A stretch of DNA of 64,000 nt from Linepithema humile. Its lineage: Eukaryota > Arthropoda > Insecta > Hymenoptera > Formicidae. The notes below the pieces were generated by a model that was not told the DNA's origin, ran no database searches, and saw only the letters and a list, made by a program, of their open reading frames with translations. Positions 1 through 13,600 of this stretch are shown here, piece by piece. Numbering within the stretch: position 1 is the stretch's first letter; every line of letters begins with the position of its first letter. The stretch covers positions 2,666,001-2,730,000 of the forward strand of contig NC_090130.1 in assembly GCF_040581485.1 (NCBI RefSeq), written 5' to 3'. The translations under genes were made by a program, and so were the position numbers.

Positions 1-1185
1 CGTCATCTGCATTACGGCGAAACTTTATTGCACTGGCGCTTTCACGCGCGCGTTCTTACACAACTATGCGCATAATTCCTGTTCTACTGAAAAATTTCGT
101 TTATCAGCGGGGAGATTTCATTTCGCAGCGATATTACGATTATGGGTTACAGCAGAAACGATCGATGATCGAATTGAAATGTGATTCCAGCTCATTACTG
201 TGAACGCTTGCTCGCTCGCGGAGATTCAATCGTTCAGAACGAGAGGTGGGGGGGAGGGGGAGGGAACCGGAAGATATTCGACGATGCGCATGGAGAGGTG
301 GCGCGGGAGAGCCAGATAAAGAAGATATTGAACACAGTAACACGTGCATATAGCATAATTGCGGATAAAATGGCGAGCATTGTACGAGCTTGACGTCGTG
401 ACTGGCAGTGAACTGTGTGGTTTAACGTACAACGGGAGTTACTCCAAGCCAGTAACTAGCATCGATCGCTATTCACGCAATGTTGGCTAAATAAAAGTTT
501 CACCGTGCACTTGTTGGCTAAAAGCTCAACTGTCACCGTTGCGCCCCCACCTCTGCAATTCTGTTTACCTTCCCTTCTTGATTCTGCGAGGCCTGTCGAG
601 CGATAAGCGAATAATCCGTTCGCGTATAACGTGCACAAGATACGACGGAAAATAGTAACCGTCAAACTGAATTTCGCTACCGGAGACGTTTGGTCGATTG
701 ATATTTCCCAATGCATATAACGGAACTAGGACAAAGAAGAATTGCCGAAAACGCTCATGCGATGTCCCCGTGATGTCGCGCGGAAATACGTTATCGCGTA
801 TTCCCGCGATATCCCGATGTCGAAATAAATTTCAACTTCAAACTGCTGCAATTCGTTTAGGGCGCATCTCAAGTGTCAAATATAATTGCGCACAATTATG
901 GAGTAATAATATCACATATTTTTGTACTTTTTCCTCTTTTCCGGCATGTTGAGGATAAAATTAATAATTTAATACTTTATTTTATTACTCATATTTCTGT
1001 TTTCAACAACTGTTATAATATTTTTTTACACTCATGAAATAAGAGATTTTTGGATGTTTAACGTATGAAAGAAAAAACTTTAGCTACTCGTTTTTGTGTA
1101 TAATCGATCGTTATTTATATCGTACATTAAATTTTGTTAACGATATATCAAGATATAAGATATAACCGAGCAATCAGCGTTGCGA
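1..1185. other. Spacer, no supported gene
   Basis: Mixed GC sequence to about 900, then an AT-rich stretch. A poly-G/purine patch (GGTGGGGGGGAGGGGG-like) lies at 245-264. Short ORFs occur on both strands without splice or promoter support. Confidence 0.6.
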
Positions 1186-1205
1186 ATATATCGCGGTGCC
1201 TGCAG

Positions 1206-1325
1206 ATGCTGTTAAGAGGGCACACATACGGGAATTCGGGTAATTCGGCGATATGGTCGGCGGGAGGGGTTGGAGGGGGGGGGGAGGCTAACGGCCCAGC
1301 TGCGAATGGATCATCCCCGAAGCAG
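1206..1325 (+). CDS. Possible 120-nt cassette exon, Gly/Ser/Asn-rich
   Basis: A GC-rich open segment of exactly 40 codons runs from after CCTGCAG to a donor-like CAG|GTATAA, so it would begin and end in phase 0. It encodes a Gly/Asn/Ser/Pro-rich low-complexity stretch ending EANGPAANGSSPKQ. Composition changes sharply from the AT-rich DNA upstream at about 1185. A run of ten G's (1275-1284) lies inside the Gly codons and would be prone to length change, which argues against strong constraint. The acceptor has a weak pyrimidine tract. If real, it belongs to a plus-strand gene whose constitutive exons lie outside the window. No family is recognised. Confidence 0.25.
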
Positions 1326-4300
1326 GTATAATTCAAGCACCCTTGTCCAAGAGTAACGGCTGCGTATACTCAAGGTATTAGCTTCCGAGTTAGGTATTGA
1401 CTTGATATCGCTGTGCATATGTCCGCCAATGCACGCGGCAGTGGAATCAATTTTCTGTTACAGGCCGATAGACTGCATAGCGCGGGGCGCATTGTCACTA
1501 CGGTTGAGTTATTGAGTATTACGCTTAAGTAATGCGTATCGCTATCATTAACTCGCGCTACGCCGCCAATAGTCGGACAGCGTTTGTCAGCCGCCCGACT
1601 GCTGCCCTTTTGAAGTCGCGGCATTCCGATATTTCGCAGCGACTATTTCTAATATCTCCTGCCATGCTCGATGTAAACGAGGAAGTTTAAAGCGCCGCCG
1701 TTGTCGTCGGAGTGGACGAGGACGACTGAACAAGCGCCGAACGTCATTGATATCCCGTTTCGTGAAATTCAAACAGCAACGGGAAGTGCACCTAGCGAGA
1801 GATAATGTCGTTTGCACTGTAAGAGCGATTTTCCACGAATCGACTGACTGTGGTTTATCGAAGTGGTGAAACTTCACGCTCTAAGCCCTCTCCAGACCCG
1901 ATCGCATTCGCGTTTCAATTCCGATCGTCGTCGGATCGCGCGCATCGCGCACAAAAAAGCACTTCACGGCAGCGCCGATGTATGGCTGGTCGCAAATAAA
2001 GGAAAATAACGGAGGTAAATAAAAAAGACAAAAAAAAAAAAAAAAGCGTTGACGACAATTCGCCCGCGATGGGGAGGGAAGCGGATCGCGAAACAGCGCG
2101 CGCGGCCAATATTGTTTCGCCGTCGAGGAATTTTAACGCACCGCGGAACCCGCATTAACGTTGACAGGGATTTCGCCGGACGGGTTGCTCTCTTTGTAAC
2201 GCAATGTAACGGGGAACGTGCGCGCTCGTTCTCCTCCCGCTTCTCGCCGGTCTCCCAACCCCCGTATTTCCACCCCAGCGTCATCGCTCCGAAGCCGCCC
2301 GCTCTTTGTGCCGGGATATTCAACGCGATGCGCGACAGGCGCTATCGCGCATCGCCTTCTCTCTCTTTCTCTTCCATCCGAAACGACGCTTGGTAGCGCG
2401 ACGCCAAAACGGTCGAGTACGGCGGAAAGCGCTATCCGTGTATTTCGTCAAAAAATTTAGCGCTTTTTAACCGTTTGTATCGGTGTCATTTCGACGTTTT
2501 AACATGATTTACAATGCTTTCGAACTCGCAAACAACAGGACAAAAATATTTCGCGAAACGGAAATATGCAGCTCTCTCGTATGAAAAATTCAGGATATAG
2601 CTGAAATGTCAAATTTGTCATTAATATGAAAGAACGACGCGAGAGCGGGAGTAGGAAAATCTTAAGATAAGAAAAGAGGAAAAATGAGAAAGTTTAACAA
2701 TGGAAATTATTCGCGGCAAATCATCGAGGATAAATCTTGGATGAAAGCAGGTGTGAATATAAAGTTTCACAGCTCTTGACTATAACTCTTCAGATTTTAA
2801 AGTAGTGCGATTTGGGAGTGCTGGTAGTAAACGCTTATGGAATGCAAACTACGAAGCAAGTGATACAACTCTATTACATGTCAGACGATACACACACGAG
2901 AGACTTATCGACTAATAATAGTTGATTCGTTATATTACGATTCGATTGAATAAAATACGACGTTTGCATCGAGTTGAAATAACCGTGGAGCAAAATTAGA
3001 GAAGTGCGACTGAATCGCAAATATAATAATACATGATTTTGCGCCGGTTGGAAGACGAAGTTGGAAATCGTGTCTCGCAGTGAGGAGGATATTTTCATTG
3101 CAGCGGAGCGCTGATGCATTTCTTATTGCATCAGCGATTCCTCTCGCGATCGATAATCGGGAAAACGTGAAAACTGGGGCGGAACCGCGGCATCGTAATG
3201 TCTTAATTCCAAACAGTTATTTAACGATCCGCGAAGAGCAAATAGGTCACTTGGACTGTTAATACGTTAAATAACCGATAACTGGGAAATTGACGTATCG
3301 CGCGCCAATTTAGTCAACTTTAGTTGCAAATTTCGGATAACTCGTCGTACATTACGTACTAACTACTCCCATAATTTCATCATTTGCTATCTTGTAACTT
3401 TGCACTACGCGCAACTCGAATACGGGGACAATAAAGCACTGTTGCGTGGTCGAAAACAGCGTCGAGCGCGAGGGAAGCTTGACCGAAATTGTACCGTCGC
3501 CGGTCGAACGCCGGGCAAATGCTACTCACACCCACGCAGTTTAACACCTAGCGGTCCACCTGAGCGGCAGCGCCGTCTTTGGGCATGATGAAAGGCGCGT
3601 AGGAGAAATAAAACGGGGCGACGTAACTGGGACGACTCGCGCGGGGGTGAGGGCGCTCGCCCATAAAACCACCGTTACCTCCGTATAAGCCGCGCGCACG
3701 GCGAAGCTTCTGGCGCGGATCGATGAATAGAAATCACCTCCGGGTTTCCGCGCGCACGTGCTGCGAGGACGATAGCGGGCGACACGCGTGCGGAATATGG
3801 GGACCCATAAAGCGCTGCTGCACCGAAGAGTAAGACCTCTATGCGATACGTGCTCCCGCGTGATAAGTGTGGCGGGCCGGGTATGATTTACTGGGTGCCG
3901 TTGTTCGTGAAAAAGTAGCAGCGACCGCGGACGATAAATGCGCCGCTCTCTCCCTTCGAGCGCGGCTCGCAGGGGACACGCGCGGCTTAAAGCGGATGCG
4001 AAGCGTGTCAAACGCGGTTAGATCGGCCGGTCTTGCAGCAGTCACGATCAAGCAGCCATTTGTTACGATGGCGTTGCGCGTCGCGGCTCGCGCTACGGGA
4101 ATGCGAGCCTAATAAATCGTCACTGTGTGCCCCATACGTTGTTACGGCCTATCGTTATGTACGCGAGCGCAACAAACACCGAACCCTCCGCGCGAATTTT
4201 GCTGGCTATGTAACACGTTGCTCTTTTACTGTATCTTCACCCGGAAAATTTATGTTGCAAAATTTCTATTTATATTACCAAATTCAGGATCATGTATCGA

Positions 4301-5167
4301 GATGTGGAAGATATCGGACAATTATTCCGCGCGATATATAATAGTTGGAAGGCCATAACTTTGCCGGCAGTCATGCGCCAGATTGTTCGCCATTATATCA
4401 TAATACGAGGCATAAAAGAAGCGTGACGGCAATAATAGGTCGAAGGATAAGCAAGCAGCTATAGAAAAGCGGATAAAGTAGCTGCTTTATTATTTCTCTT
4501 TGAGGCGTAAAGCTGCCCACTTAGGAGCAATAAGCAAGAAACTCCAGCGCGGATGGGGAAGAGGAGAGGTTCGACTTATAACCAACAGCGTCGGGAATCC
4601 TCCGTTCTCTCGCTTTTTTGCTCGAGCGCCTCCAGTCGTTTCTCCGCGCTTGTTTCGATCCTCCCGTCGTTTCTGCGTTTCTTCGTTGGCAGCTCGTTAG
4701 GTATCACCAGTTGGTTGCTGTTTTCCGGCCATCATCGGCGCTACTCTTACCCGTCCCGCTCTTTTCTTAACGCAGCCTCGGCGAGAAGTCTCTTATATTT
4801 CACCGGAGCACGAAAGAAACGTCGTAAACGAAGTGTCGTAAACGCAATCGAAAGGAGCCGTCGTAGATGCTTTATATAATCGTCGAATGGCTTTCCCACT
4901 TGGCTTGTATATAACGGAAGAAAACAGAGATTACTAATCGTATCGATTAGGGGAATTTAAGAATCACTCAATCCCGAGATTTACACTTGCTCACGATTGA
5001 GCAAAATAATAATGCAAAAGTGACTTAGCGATAATTTATACACAACGTGAATTCCTAAATTAATTTGCTCGCATAACATTTGCCCGACACTTGTCCGCAC
5101 ACATCGAGGGGACTTAATATGATTGCCGCGACCATTTTGCAGCGAACGTGCTCTTTGACACGGCGGT

Positions 5168-5200
5168 GGAGGGGGGGGGAGGGGGGGGGGGGGGGAGAGG
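5168..5200 (+). repeat. G-run region (nine G, A, fifteen G)
   Basis: An interrupted poly-G tract able to form G-quadruplexes. Other plus-strand G runs are at 6450-6461, 10252-10265 and 45963-45976, with G-rich patches at 45411-45437 and 45548-45571. Confidence 0.9.
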
Positions 5201-5542
5201 GACGATCGAACCTTCGTTGGTCACGCCGGAAATGATCGCGCGCGGATGAATTTGAGAGAAAATGGTAAACCGCGTAACTACACGCCGTAGCTGCGACGGA
5301 TTGCTATTTCAATACCGGCTCGATTACTCTTCTGGATCGAGCCGGCGGAATTCGATTCTTCGGCGCATCGGTGGTGTACCGCGGCTGTGTGTACCGCCCG
5401 TAACATTATTGGGTATGCGGCCGTGGTCGTATGTCTTTTTGCGGCGTACCTCCGTGCGCCGACAATAAAAAGCAACCGGAAGACGTGGATGGAGTGCAGA
5501 AACGACGAACGACAATGCATCCCGGCGCGGCGGCGGCCGGCC

Positions 5543-5561
5543 GTTTTCTCTCTCTTTCTCT

Positions 5562-5605
<44 letters not shown>
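5543..5605 (+). repeat. (CT)n microsatellite
   Basis: A pyrimidine tract with a pure CT core from about 5567. It generates the Arg-Glu and Leu-Ser repeats of several long spurious ORFs around 5.3-5.9 kb. Confidence 0.95.
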
Positions 5606-5607
<2 letters not shown>

Positions 5608-7029
5608 ACACCCAAGCCAAGTCATAGAAACTTTTTTTTTTCTCTCGAGCGAGCAACACGGAGGTGATCGAAGCAACAGCGGTCGAAACTTACTTATTTC
5701 CTGCAGACTGCAAGAGTTCCGTAAATAGTTCGTCCTAGCGCCGAGGGAGCGGAGTTCTTTTCCTTCGTGAGCGATAAACAAAGTGTCGGTACGAAGAAAG
5801 TATCTGATATATTGGGATACCTGTGCGAGTAAATAAGTGAAACGGAACGTATTGTGAGATAGGGTTGAATCGCACGAGTGTTGGTAATTTCCGCGCTGCA
5901 ACAGATAAAAAGAGAGCGCAGTATTATTTAATATTCAAGAAAGTAGTTCCCCGCTTCTAAATTCAATGGCTTTAATTAATTTTTCCGATATTGGACGAAT
6001 TTTACATCGTCTAGTGTTAAGCTATTTCTATTAGCCATTAGTTCTGTTTTACGGTAATCGAATTAAAAAGTAATCTCTCGCATATTAGATGATGCATTCT
6101 CGCCGACGCGACAGCGCGAATAATAATTCATAGAGACAGCGTCATAAATTCGTTCTAATTTTCAATAGCATATTTATCGTATCATTTCTACCTCGGCCGC
6201 TTCAAAATTTTCGTTGACGCGAAGCACGCTAAAATATTTATTCCACAATTTACTGACGTATTATCGATACATGGTATCACACATCGGTAAATCACGCAAT
6301 GGATATTTTCCCGTTAATGACGCTCGTTCATGTTCGACGCGACTCGCGTTCAATTAGCAGGCGAAGCTGTTATCGGTCGATGAAGTGTCGCGCGATTTCG
6401 GTAAAACCGGATAACCTTATCGCGGTATCTCAAGTGGTGATGAGCGGGCGGGGGGGGGGGGTTTGCCGATGCGCGCGAACGGAAGTTACATACGATATCG
6501 GCACGGGGGCGGCGGAACCGCCGCGCCAATCCAGCTCGTGTCGTCGCGTTCGGGGGTTTTATCTTGGCGAGAGGACGCTGGACGACCCGGCGATAAATAC
6601 CCATCCGATATAATGGATGGTGTATGTATTCGCCCGCAGCGCAACGGCGGAACAAATCCTATTCGTTTCGCGGACGGTTCCGCCGGCGCGCACATGTAAC
6701 ATCGATTGCAAATCCGTATCGCCGGAATTGATATTAGCGATAAATTTATGCTCTTTATGGCGACGCGCCGGTGGCACCCACATACGTAATGCACGTTAGA
6801 TCCGCACGCACGATCGCGACTTATTTATTTTCTCGTCCGCGAGCACGGTGTACAATTTCGGTTATTTAATGTCAGCAACACGAAGAAATAATATTCGCCT
6901 GTGGCGCATTAGCCGAGCGCCGAATTTGTCGATCGAATGCAGATTTATGCTTCTGCGTTTATAAAAATTTTCATCAAGCAGCATCCGAAGGTTTACGCTC
7001 TCGCAGTCCATATAGTCACGATCGCGGCG

Positions 7030-7128
7030 ATGTTTCCTACTACGTCGGTATCGGGATATAGCTCGCGACTGCAATCGTCCGCGACTAGCGGACCAAACCC
7101 CTCGACCGAGTCCTTGCGAAATTGCGCC
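7030..7128 (+). CDS. Possible Ser/Thr-rich first or internal exon ending at a GTAAGT donor
   Basis: An ATG at 7030 opens 33 codons (MFPTTSVSGYSSRLQSSATS, then GPNPSTESLRNCA) that end in phase 0 at the good donor GCC|GTAAGT. An acceptor-like CTCTCGCAG sits at 6998-7006, so the segment could instead be an internal exon read from 7007. Codons are G/C-ending and the peptide is Ser/Thr-rich and low in hydrophobics. The opposite strand is also open here (6993-7259), which lowers confidence. No domain is visible and no partner exon could be identified. Confidence 0.27.
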
Positions 7129-10100
7129 GTAAGTGATCCCCTGATCCAGCCATCGCGCACCAGACCCATAACTCTCCCGACACGACTTGGCCGGCTTCCA
7201 TCTGCGGAAACACCGTCGCGGAACACCGTCGGTGCAGCCCGGAAGATCGCGAGCGGCACCGAGCGCGACGCTACGCGTCTTGACTAGACGACGGCTACGC
7301 TTATGATTCCTCTCCGCCCCTGTCGCGCGAGGACGATGCTACGCGCGAGCAGCCAGTCTTGCGCCATAAATAGCAGATCACGATGCCATCTTCTCGCCGC
7401 TTAAAGCTAAATCAAAGTCTATTACGGACATTAGTGGTGATCTGATTACTTCGTACTCCATTGATATTCTGACATTAATTAACTGACAGATTTAGCTAGC
7501 TCAGACAATCAATTGACGGGAATAATCAATTCTGCGCTGTTATTGAAATGGAATTGAAATAGCGTCTCTATTTTAATGTTAAGATAGTTGATTTGGAGAT
7601 CGGAGATAATAATTTATCATTTCTATTTCGGTGTCGCTATAATCATTTGACAAAATCATTTTCTTATCACAGTCTTTTGTCATTCTGTCTACGAGTCTAT
7701 CTATACGAGCCGTTTGATAATACTCGATGTTCAACGACCTCGCCCACCCAACTCACACGCGGCTTCGCGGTGCGCGGCTTCGAGCGTGAACGATGAAACC
7801 ATAAGTCACCGGGGGGTAGGGTGGGAATTACGAAACTCCGTGCAAAGAGGGTGTGTGATACGAGAGCCTGGTAACATCTAGTCGTGTTATATCTCGACTA
7901 GACATGGCGGCTTATGATTTCGGCCAGCGACGTCATGCGTCATACGGCAACCACCCTCGTGCTGCTGCAGATTGCATCACGACCGCGATATTTCCATTCA
8001 TCTGATTGCATGACGTCGGATGGAAAATATCGCCAACTAATAACGCTACGCGCGGCATATATTTGTGATGAAATATGCCGCGCTGTGACAAACAAATCCG
8101 TAATCGATAGACAAACGACGAATGCACTTTACACTGCAAGATAAATACTTAATGCAAATGGCGGCATTACAAAGCTTGCCGGCCGCATGCGGCGACGATA
8201 ATTGCGTCAACAAAGCGTATTATGCGAATCATGAATGTGTTGATCTCTCGCTCGCGTCGACAACTGCGTATCAATAGCGCAGGGAAACATTTAGTCAATA
8301 TCAATCAGTGAGAATTTATTTTATTTTCTCCGCCGGTAATTTTTTATACTTATTCCGTCAAGCGTAATCACGAGCAGTGTGAGAACTGCATTTTAGCTTC
8401 CGTACAATTTCCGTGACTCATCGCGGCTCTCGCTCTGTACTTATTTCATTTTATTCTTCATTTGTTTCACAAAGTAAAACGGGAATGACGGTAAGTGGAG
8501 AAATGCCTGGAATTATAGACATTCTATTACGGAGCGCTTTGTGTAAGCGCGTGTAGCGGCCGATGAGCGTCACGTAACCTTGTTTAGCGGTGTGAAGGCT
8601 TATACATCCTAAAGAGAGAAGTATGGCGTGGCAATTGTGCGCGCTGTCGGCACAACACGATGCAATTGTTACTCGTCCGGACTAAACGAGTAGCTTATGA
8701 TTTGCGGCTAGTCACGTCCCGCGAGACGTAACAGTCATTCGCCTGGGGCGCCGTTCAAATCATCGTCGTGTCGCCGCGCGAATCGCGAATTGCGGCATTA
8801 CGACTTTCCGATCCCATTACTATCCAACACGTCGATTCGATTACCTCTCGGACTTACTATTCGTGACACCGCGCTCGACACTGACCGAATTAATTGCGCG
8901 CGTTCGAAAGCGTGTATTTATTATGCCATCATCCTCCCCGCTAAGCAAAGTTTATCGAGATCTATTAACCGTTGAACACACGAGAATAATCCTTGCGTCA
9001 AAATTTAATGAATATCGAAAGCTACCCACACATATTTAATTGTCAATTTTTGAAAAGACGCTTTCAACCATTCGGTCTCTTCATATTAAGCGTTAAGATC
9101 GGTGTTATTTAACAAATTTGTTGTTTATTATTTAACAAATTTTGACTTTAATTACTCGAGCGACACTTCTAAAAACAAAGCGCTAATGAATTAATTAAAT
9201 TCCAGTTTGGCGACCTGCGCTTCGATTGTACGTAATTGTAGATATCACGTGCTAAATACCGTGAAATCAATATTCCTGTAATGTACAGAATTAATTTCGT
9301 TTGTTGGCCAAGTGTTCCTAATTATGCGTGGTCTTCAAAGATTCAAAACGCATATCGAATGTGCCTTTTATAATGCCGGTATTATGAAATTCAATGCAGA
9401 TGGTGCTATTCCCATTGCTAGCTTCGGCACAATATATTTCAGACAATTTCTGCCACGCGGCCTTCCTGTTCCGCTGTAAAAATAAGATACGCGATTTTTC
9501 ACGATGGATAATGTAAAAAGATCCTAAATCTCTCTCTTGCATTCAATTCTGATGACAATAATAAATATTTTATTCCCGTTAAGACGTTATTCTTGTACGG
9601 GGTATTGATTCTGTCAGTATTTCCGATTTACGTCAAATAGAAAATAGCGAGCTTTTTAATTTTGTGGGACTAAAATTGAAAATTGTGAAGGATAAAAATT
9701 TAGTTCGAATTTTTGGGACAAACTTGATGGTATTAAAAATGATTGAGTATTGTAATTACTTTGCTATTTTACGATTCAATATGGTTCAAAATAATTGGAG
9801 ATAAATCGCATATAATATAGATATATGTAAAGATTCATTTATTCGAAATTGCAATATCCATGTGACATCCCAAGGAATTCATCATAAAACTGTAATTCTC
9901 TTTTGCAGAGATGATAAATAACATAAAATCATCATCGAAAAATAAATGTTCTCTGAAATATTCAGAGTTTATGAAAAACATGTGTCGCTTATGTAATAAA
10001 ATTCATTTTCGTTCATTTCCGACGCGACCAATTTCTATCAAATATGTATCGAGTCCATAATAACGTATTCGTCGCTCGGAGATATTCAGGAAGCCGATCG

Positions 10101-10461
10101 GCCATGTCGGAATTCCCGGCGATACGTTATTAATAATAATCTCGTCCTGGGCGATACGACCGCGAATTCCAGACGGGCGGTGGGCGTCGGAACGATGATC
10201 GGGCCGCATTACAATTTGCTCTTTGACGCCCGCGCCGGCCGTGGGAGAAGAGGGGGGGGGGGGGGATCCGGAAAGCGCGTCGGGCGAAATTTTCGAGGTG
10301 ACGAGACCGCGACGCGACGTGAGAATAATACGCGCGTCGTCTGTGTCATGATGATCGAGCGAGATCGGCATGTGTCGTGCTTTGATGATGCAAAATCGAT
10401 ACCGCGGACATTATTATCGGGGCTTAACGACACCGGGCGTCGCGCGCCGCCGTGTCGCGGA
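7129..10461. other. Spacer, no supported gene
   Basis: GC-rich to about 7350, then largely AT-rich with moderate GC at 7.9-8.9 kb. I saw only isolated weak splice-like motifs, for example GACG|GTAAGT at 8490. Confidence 0.6.
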
Positions 10462-10467
10462 TCAGTT
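10462..10467 (+). promoter_or_regulatory. Candidate initiator (TCAGTT) ahead of a secreted-type ORF
   Basis: TCAGTT matches the arthropod initiator, with the A at 10464 as the possible start site. It lies 41 nt before the ATG at 10505, inside a CpG-rich island spanning roughly 10040-10700 between AT-rich flanks. No TATA box lies 30 nt upstream and the downstream promoter element position does not match, so this is a weak call from a short motif. Confidence 0.2.
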
Positions 10468-10504
10468 TTGCCGGGAGTCGCGTCGTCGGCCAATTAACGT
10501 AACG

Positions 10505-10696
10505 ATGGCGCGACGATTAACGCTCGCCGCGCTCGCCATGTTTGTGTATGTACACGCCTGTTTGTCCGCCTCGTATCAGCGGCTGTTTCGATCGACTCCA
10601 CGTGGGTTTTACGATGGTCCTCGGTTTGTCCCGCTTGCCATCTTGGCCACCCGCTCGTCCCTCCAGTTACGCTTTATGGCTTTATCGTCTTTATGA
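10505..10696 (+). CDS. Possible small secreted protein or signal-peptide exon
   Basis: This 63-codon ORF has a suitable start context (A at -3, G at +4). Its N-terminus has the form of a signal peptide: basic MARR, hydrophobic LTLAALAMFVYVHA, then CLSA, with possible cleavage after VHA or LSA. The following residues (SYQRLFRSTPRGFYDG) contain no dibasic pair, so a neuropeptide precursor is not supported. A donor-like CCAC|GTGGGT at about codon 33 would make this a first exon; otherwise it ends at TGA 10694-10696. Codons of the first 30 residues are mostly G/C-ending. No homologue is recognised. Confidence 0.28.
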   Translation: MARRLTLAALAMFVYVHACLSASYQRLFRSTPRGFYDGPRFVPLAILATRSSLQLRFMALSSL

Positions 10697-13600
10697 GCCC
10701 GCCATCTGGACCACCGCGATATTTCACTGAATTATATTAAATCAATGTCTCATATGGTGTACAGGAATTTTTTGAGAGAAGATAATCAATGGCGTACCGT
10801 TGCGAATATTTCCATAATTTGTTCGTACGAGAGAAATCGATAAGTTTGATGGAGATCATAAGTTTTATTACGTTGTATTTTTATGATATAAAGTAAAATT
10901 ACTTTCTTGCGTGCAGCATGATTTAGAGTAGAACAATAATAGGAGAATAATAGATACAATATAAAGCAGCACGGAAAATATATACGAAGAACGCAATATT
11001 GTGTTCGCAAACTCGGCTGACCACGAGACGCTTTTACTACTAGTAAAAGTAAAATAAAATAAAATAGGAAAATTTATCGAACATTAAGAAACACTTAATA
11101 TTGCATTTTAGTATATTTGGCAAATACTTGAAGGCAATGTATGTGCACTGGTGTAACCCCTTTGTTTAGTCGCAGCTCACCCTCGCTCATCGAAATTCCT
11201 CTTACGCATCTTCCGGCCACTCAAAGGTCTCGGTACCTTAAATAGGAAATAGCTGAGATTCAATGGGCTGGTCAGTTAATGTATACATCAGGTTCGCAGC
11301 AAACAGCGCTTTGTTCTAACATTGTTGGCCGCAATATTGTAAGCACGGATACACGAGACACGGTCGTAAATAATAATGCGCCCTGGGAGCGTGTGATAAT
11401 TCGGAATTATTTAATTACCTTCGGTGAGAACACAAAGGATCGTTTGTCCCTAGCATTGCATGGCCGAGAAATTTTACGATTAATCCGCCCAGTTGGGAAT
11501 TATTGATCATCCTGCCACGGTAATTATCGGCGTTCTGTACTCGATGTGTCAAAGGGTTAATCACGGTTTATATTGTATACGGCGAGACGGTAAAGCGGCG
11601 ATATGAAATTTTGAACTGTTTATGACCGATTCGCAGAATTCCACCAATTGATTCATGTCCCGATAAATGGATCGAGTATGGACACCGCGTGTTGGCAACT
11701 ATAATATCTCCATCGAATTTAACAAAGTAGAGAATCGCTCGTGTGTAATCCAGTTTTGTGGGAATTATTCAGAACTCTACAATGAAGTAATAAAGTTATT
11801 TAATATTAAATTCTGAATCATTCAACACTACTGTTCAAAGTTCCATTACGTATTATTAATTTTGTAATTTCTTAATAATATTATATAATTTCCATTCTGG
11901 TGTTAAGAGCGGTGTACATACTGTGATAAGTTGTGCATGACGGACTCATTTGTAGTATTCTATTGTTGGCGAAAATGTTAATTGAATACAAATTATTACA
12001 ACTAAATAAGTACTTTAGTGACAGTTGATGCAACATCGCGCGTTTAAGTACGGATACAAATTTTTATTGAATATAATTATTTATGAACAGACAAATTAAT
12101 TTAATGGTAATTTACTGTGTAATAACTCCATTATTGCGATGTTTAGTAATTATATAATACAATCATGTCCCCGTAATGATGCCCGCGGTATCGATTTTCC
12201 GCGTAGCGAAATATATTCTTCAGTTAGAGATTGCAACTGGCAAGTTTCCGAGAATTGATTCGAGCCATATCGCGATAAAACGCGTACGCGGCATTGTTTC
12301 GTATCTTTCCGTGCGCCTACCGCAATCCTCGTTCTTCCGTAACAATCGATCCGCCGTACCAGGAAGCAGAAGGTACTTTACGGTAACTACGGGGTGACAA
12401 ATTATTCAGCGCACGGCGATGTCTCCGCGTTAACGATGAATGCAAGCCGTTAGATATTCGCGTGATAGGACGTCTCGAGCCGAGACAGCCGTAAGAATTT
12501 TCGATGAGGGCCGTAATCGCCGTCCATGATTTCCGCCATTCGATAAGCGGCGGATCTGATAACGGCGTTCCACAAATCATGTGTGTTATTTGTACTCAGA
12601 ACTACGTCGTAAATTTATTGATGGTCGGGCCGGCAAATTCATTCTAACACGCTCTCAAATTGCGCAATTAACTAGCTATTTAGAAAAATAATAATCATAA
12701 ATGATTTAAATTTATTGTTGTTAATTAATTTCACTTTATATATTTTCCATTTGTCTCGATTACATCATATCGCGCCAAAATACTGAAAATGTTTTAGTAT
12801 ATATTTTTTTTTAAATTGCCTATAATTTTCCGCAATTTTTTTATAATAAACTTCATAAATTTGATCAAACGTCGCGACTTTTATGCAACTCCCACGAGAG
12901 AAAGGCAGATGGTGATGAAAGGGTTACGCGATCGAAGGCTTCACGGAAAGAGCTCCACTTTTACAGTAGTTACGGCGGGACTTTAGTCAGCCGCTCGCGG
13001 CGACGTCTAGACCGCGGACTCGCTCGCAGCGACCTTGACGACGAAAATCGATCCCACTGGCAAAACTCACGCCCTGAGCGAAAGAATCTCGCCGGGGCTG
13101 TGCGCCGAGTGTCCTCAAAAGGATGGCGGTTCGCCACTCGGACGAAAAGCGGTCGGTTCGCTGGATTTCCTTTTCTGCCGGCGCTCCGTTTTTTTCATCG
13201 TCGTTCCTACCTTCCTGCCACCCCCACCGCCGTCAAGTTGAGCCCGTGGGAATTGGGGATTTGCGGTTTACCGGGAGTGCTAGACGCAAAAAACAAATGA
13301 ACGGGCCGTCGGATGAGCGCAGGACATGGAATCCGGCGGCTGCTACCGTCCCTCTTTCTCGACCCACCTTTATTTCTTCGCCGTTGCCTCTGGTTCGTTC
13401 ATCCCTTTCAAAGCTTGATACGTGGCAGCACATCTCCCGGCTATTTCTTCCTGCGCCATTCCACCCTTCGGACGTCCACCGCCCGATGAATTTCAAACAA
13501 ATGAAAAGAAAACAGTTGTACGTTAAAGACACACCTAAACTCTTACCTTTTTTCTCGCGTTCCATCAATCTTTCACCTTCGCGTGTATGCGCGTGTGTAT

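Larger units (their letters stand above)
1326..7006. other. Spacer with GC-rich island and simple repeats
   Basis: GC-rich, CpG-dense DNA at 1560-2420 and 3400-4130 has overlapping ORFs on both strands but no donor-acceptor pair I trust. A 16-nt A run lies at 2030-2045. The rest, apart from the 5.17-kb G tract and 5.55-kb CT tract, is ordinary. Confidence 0.6.

Noticed and set aside
5278..5901. 207-codon minus-strand ORF
   Set aside because: Its core is an Arg-Glu repeat from the CT microsatellite at 5543-5605, and three other frames are also open through the same tract.
11181..11236. 56-nt minus-strand segment (VPRPLSGRKMRKRNFDER) between TTTAAG and GTGAGC
   Set aside because: The acceptor lacks CAG and the segment is short; such pairs are expected by chance dozens of times in 64 kb.
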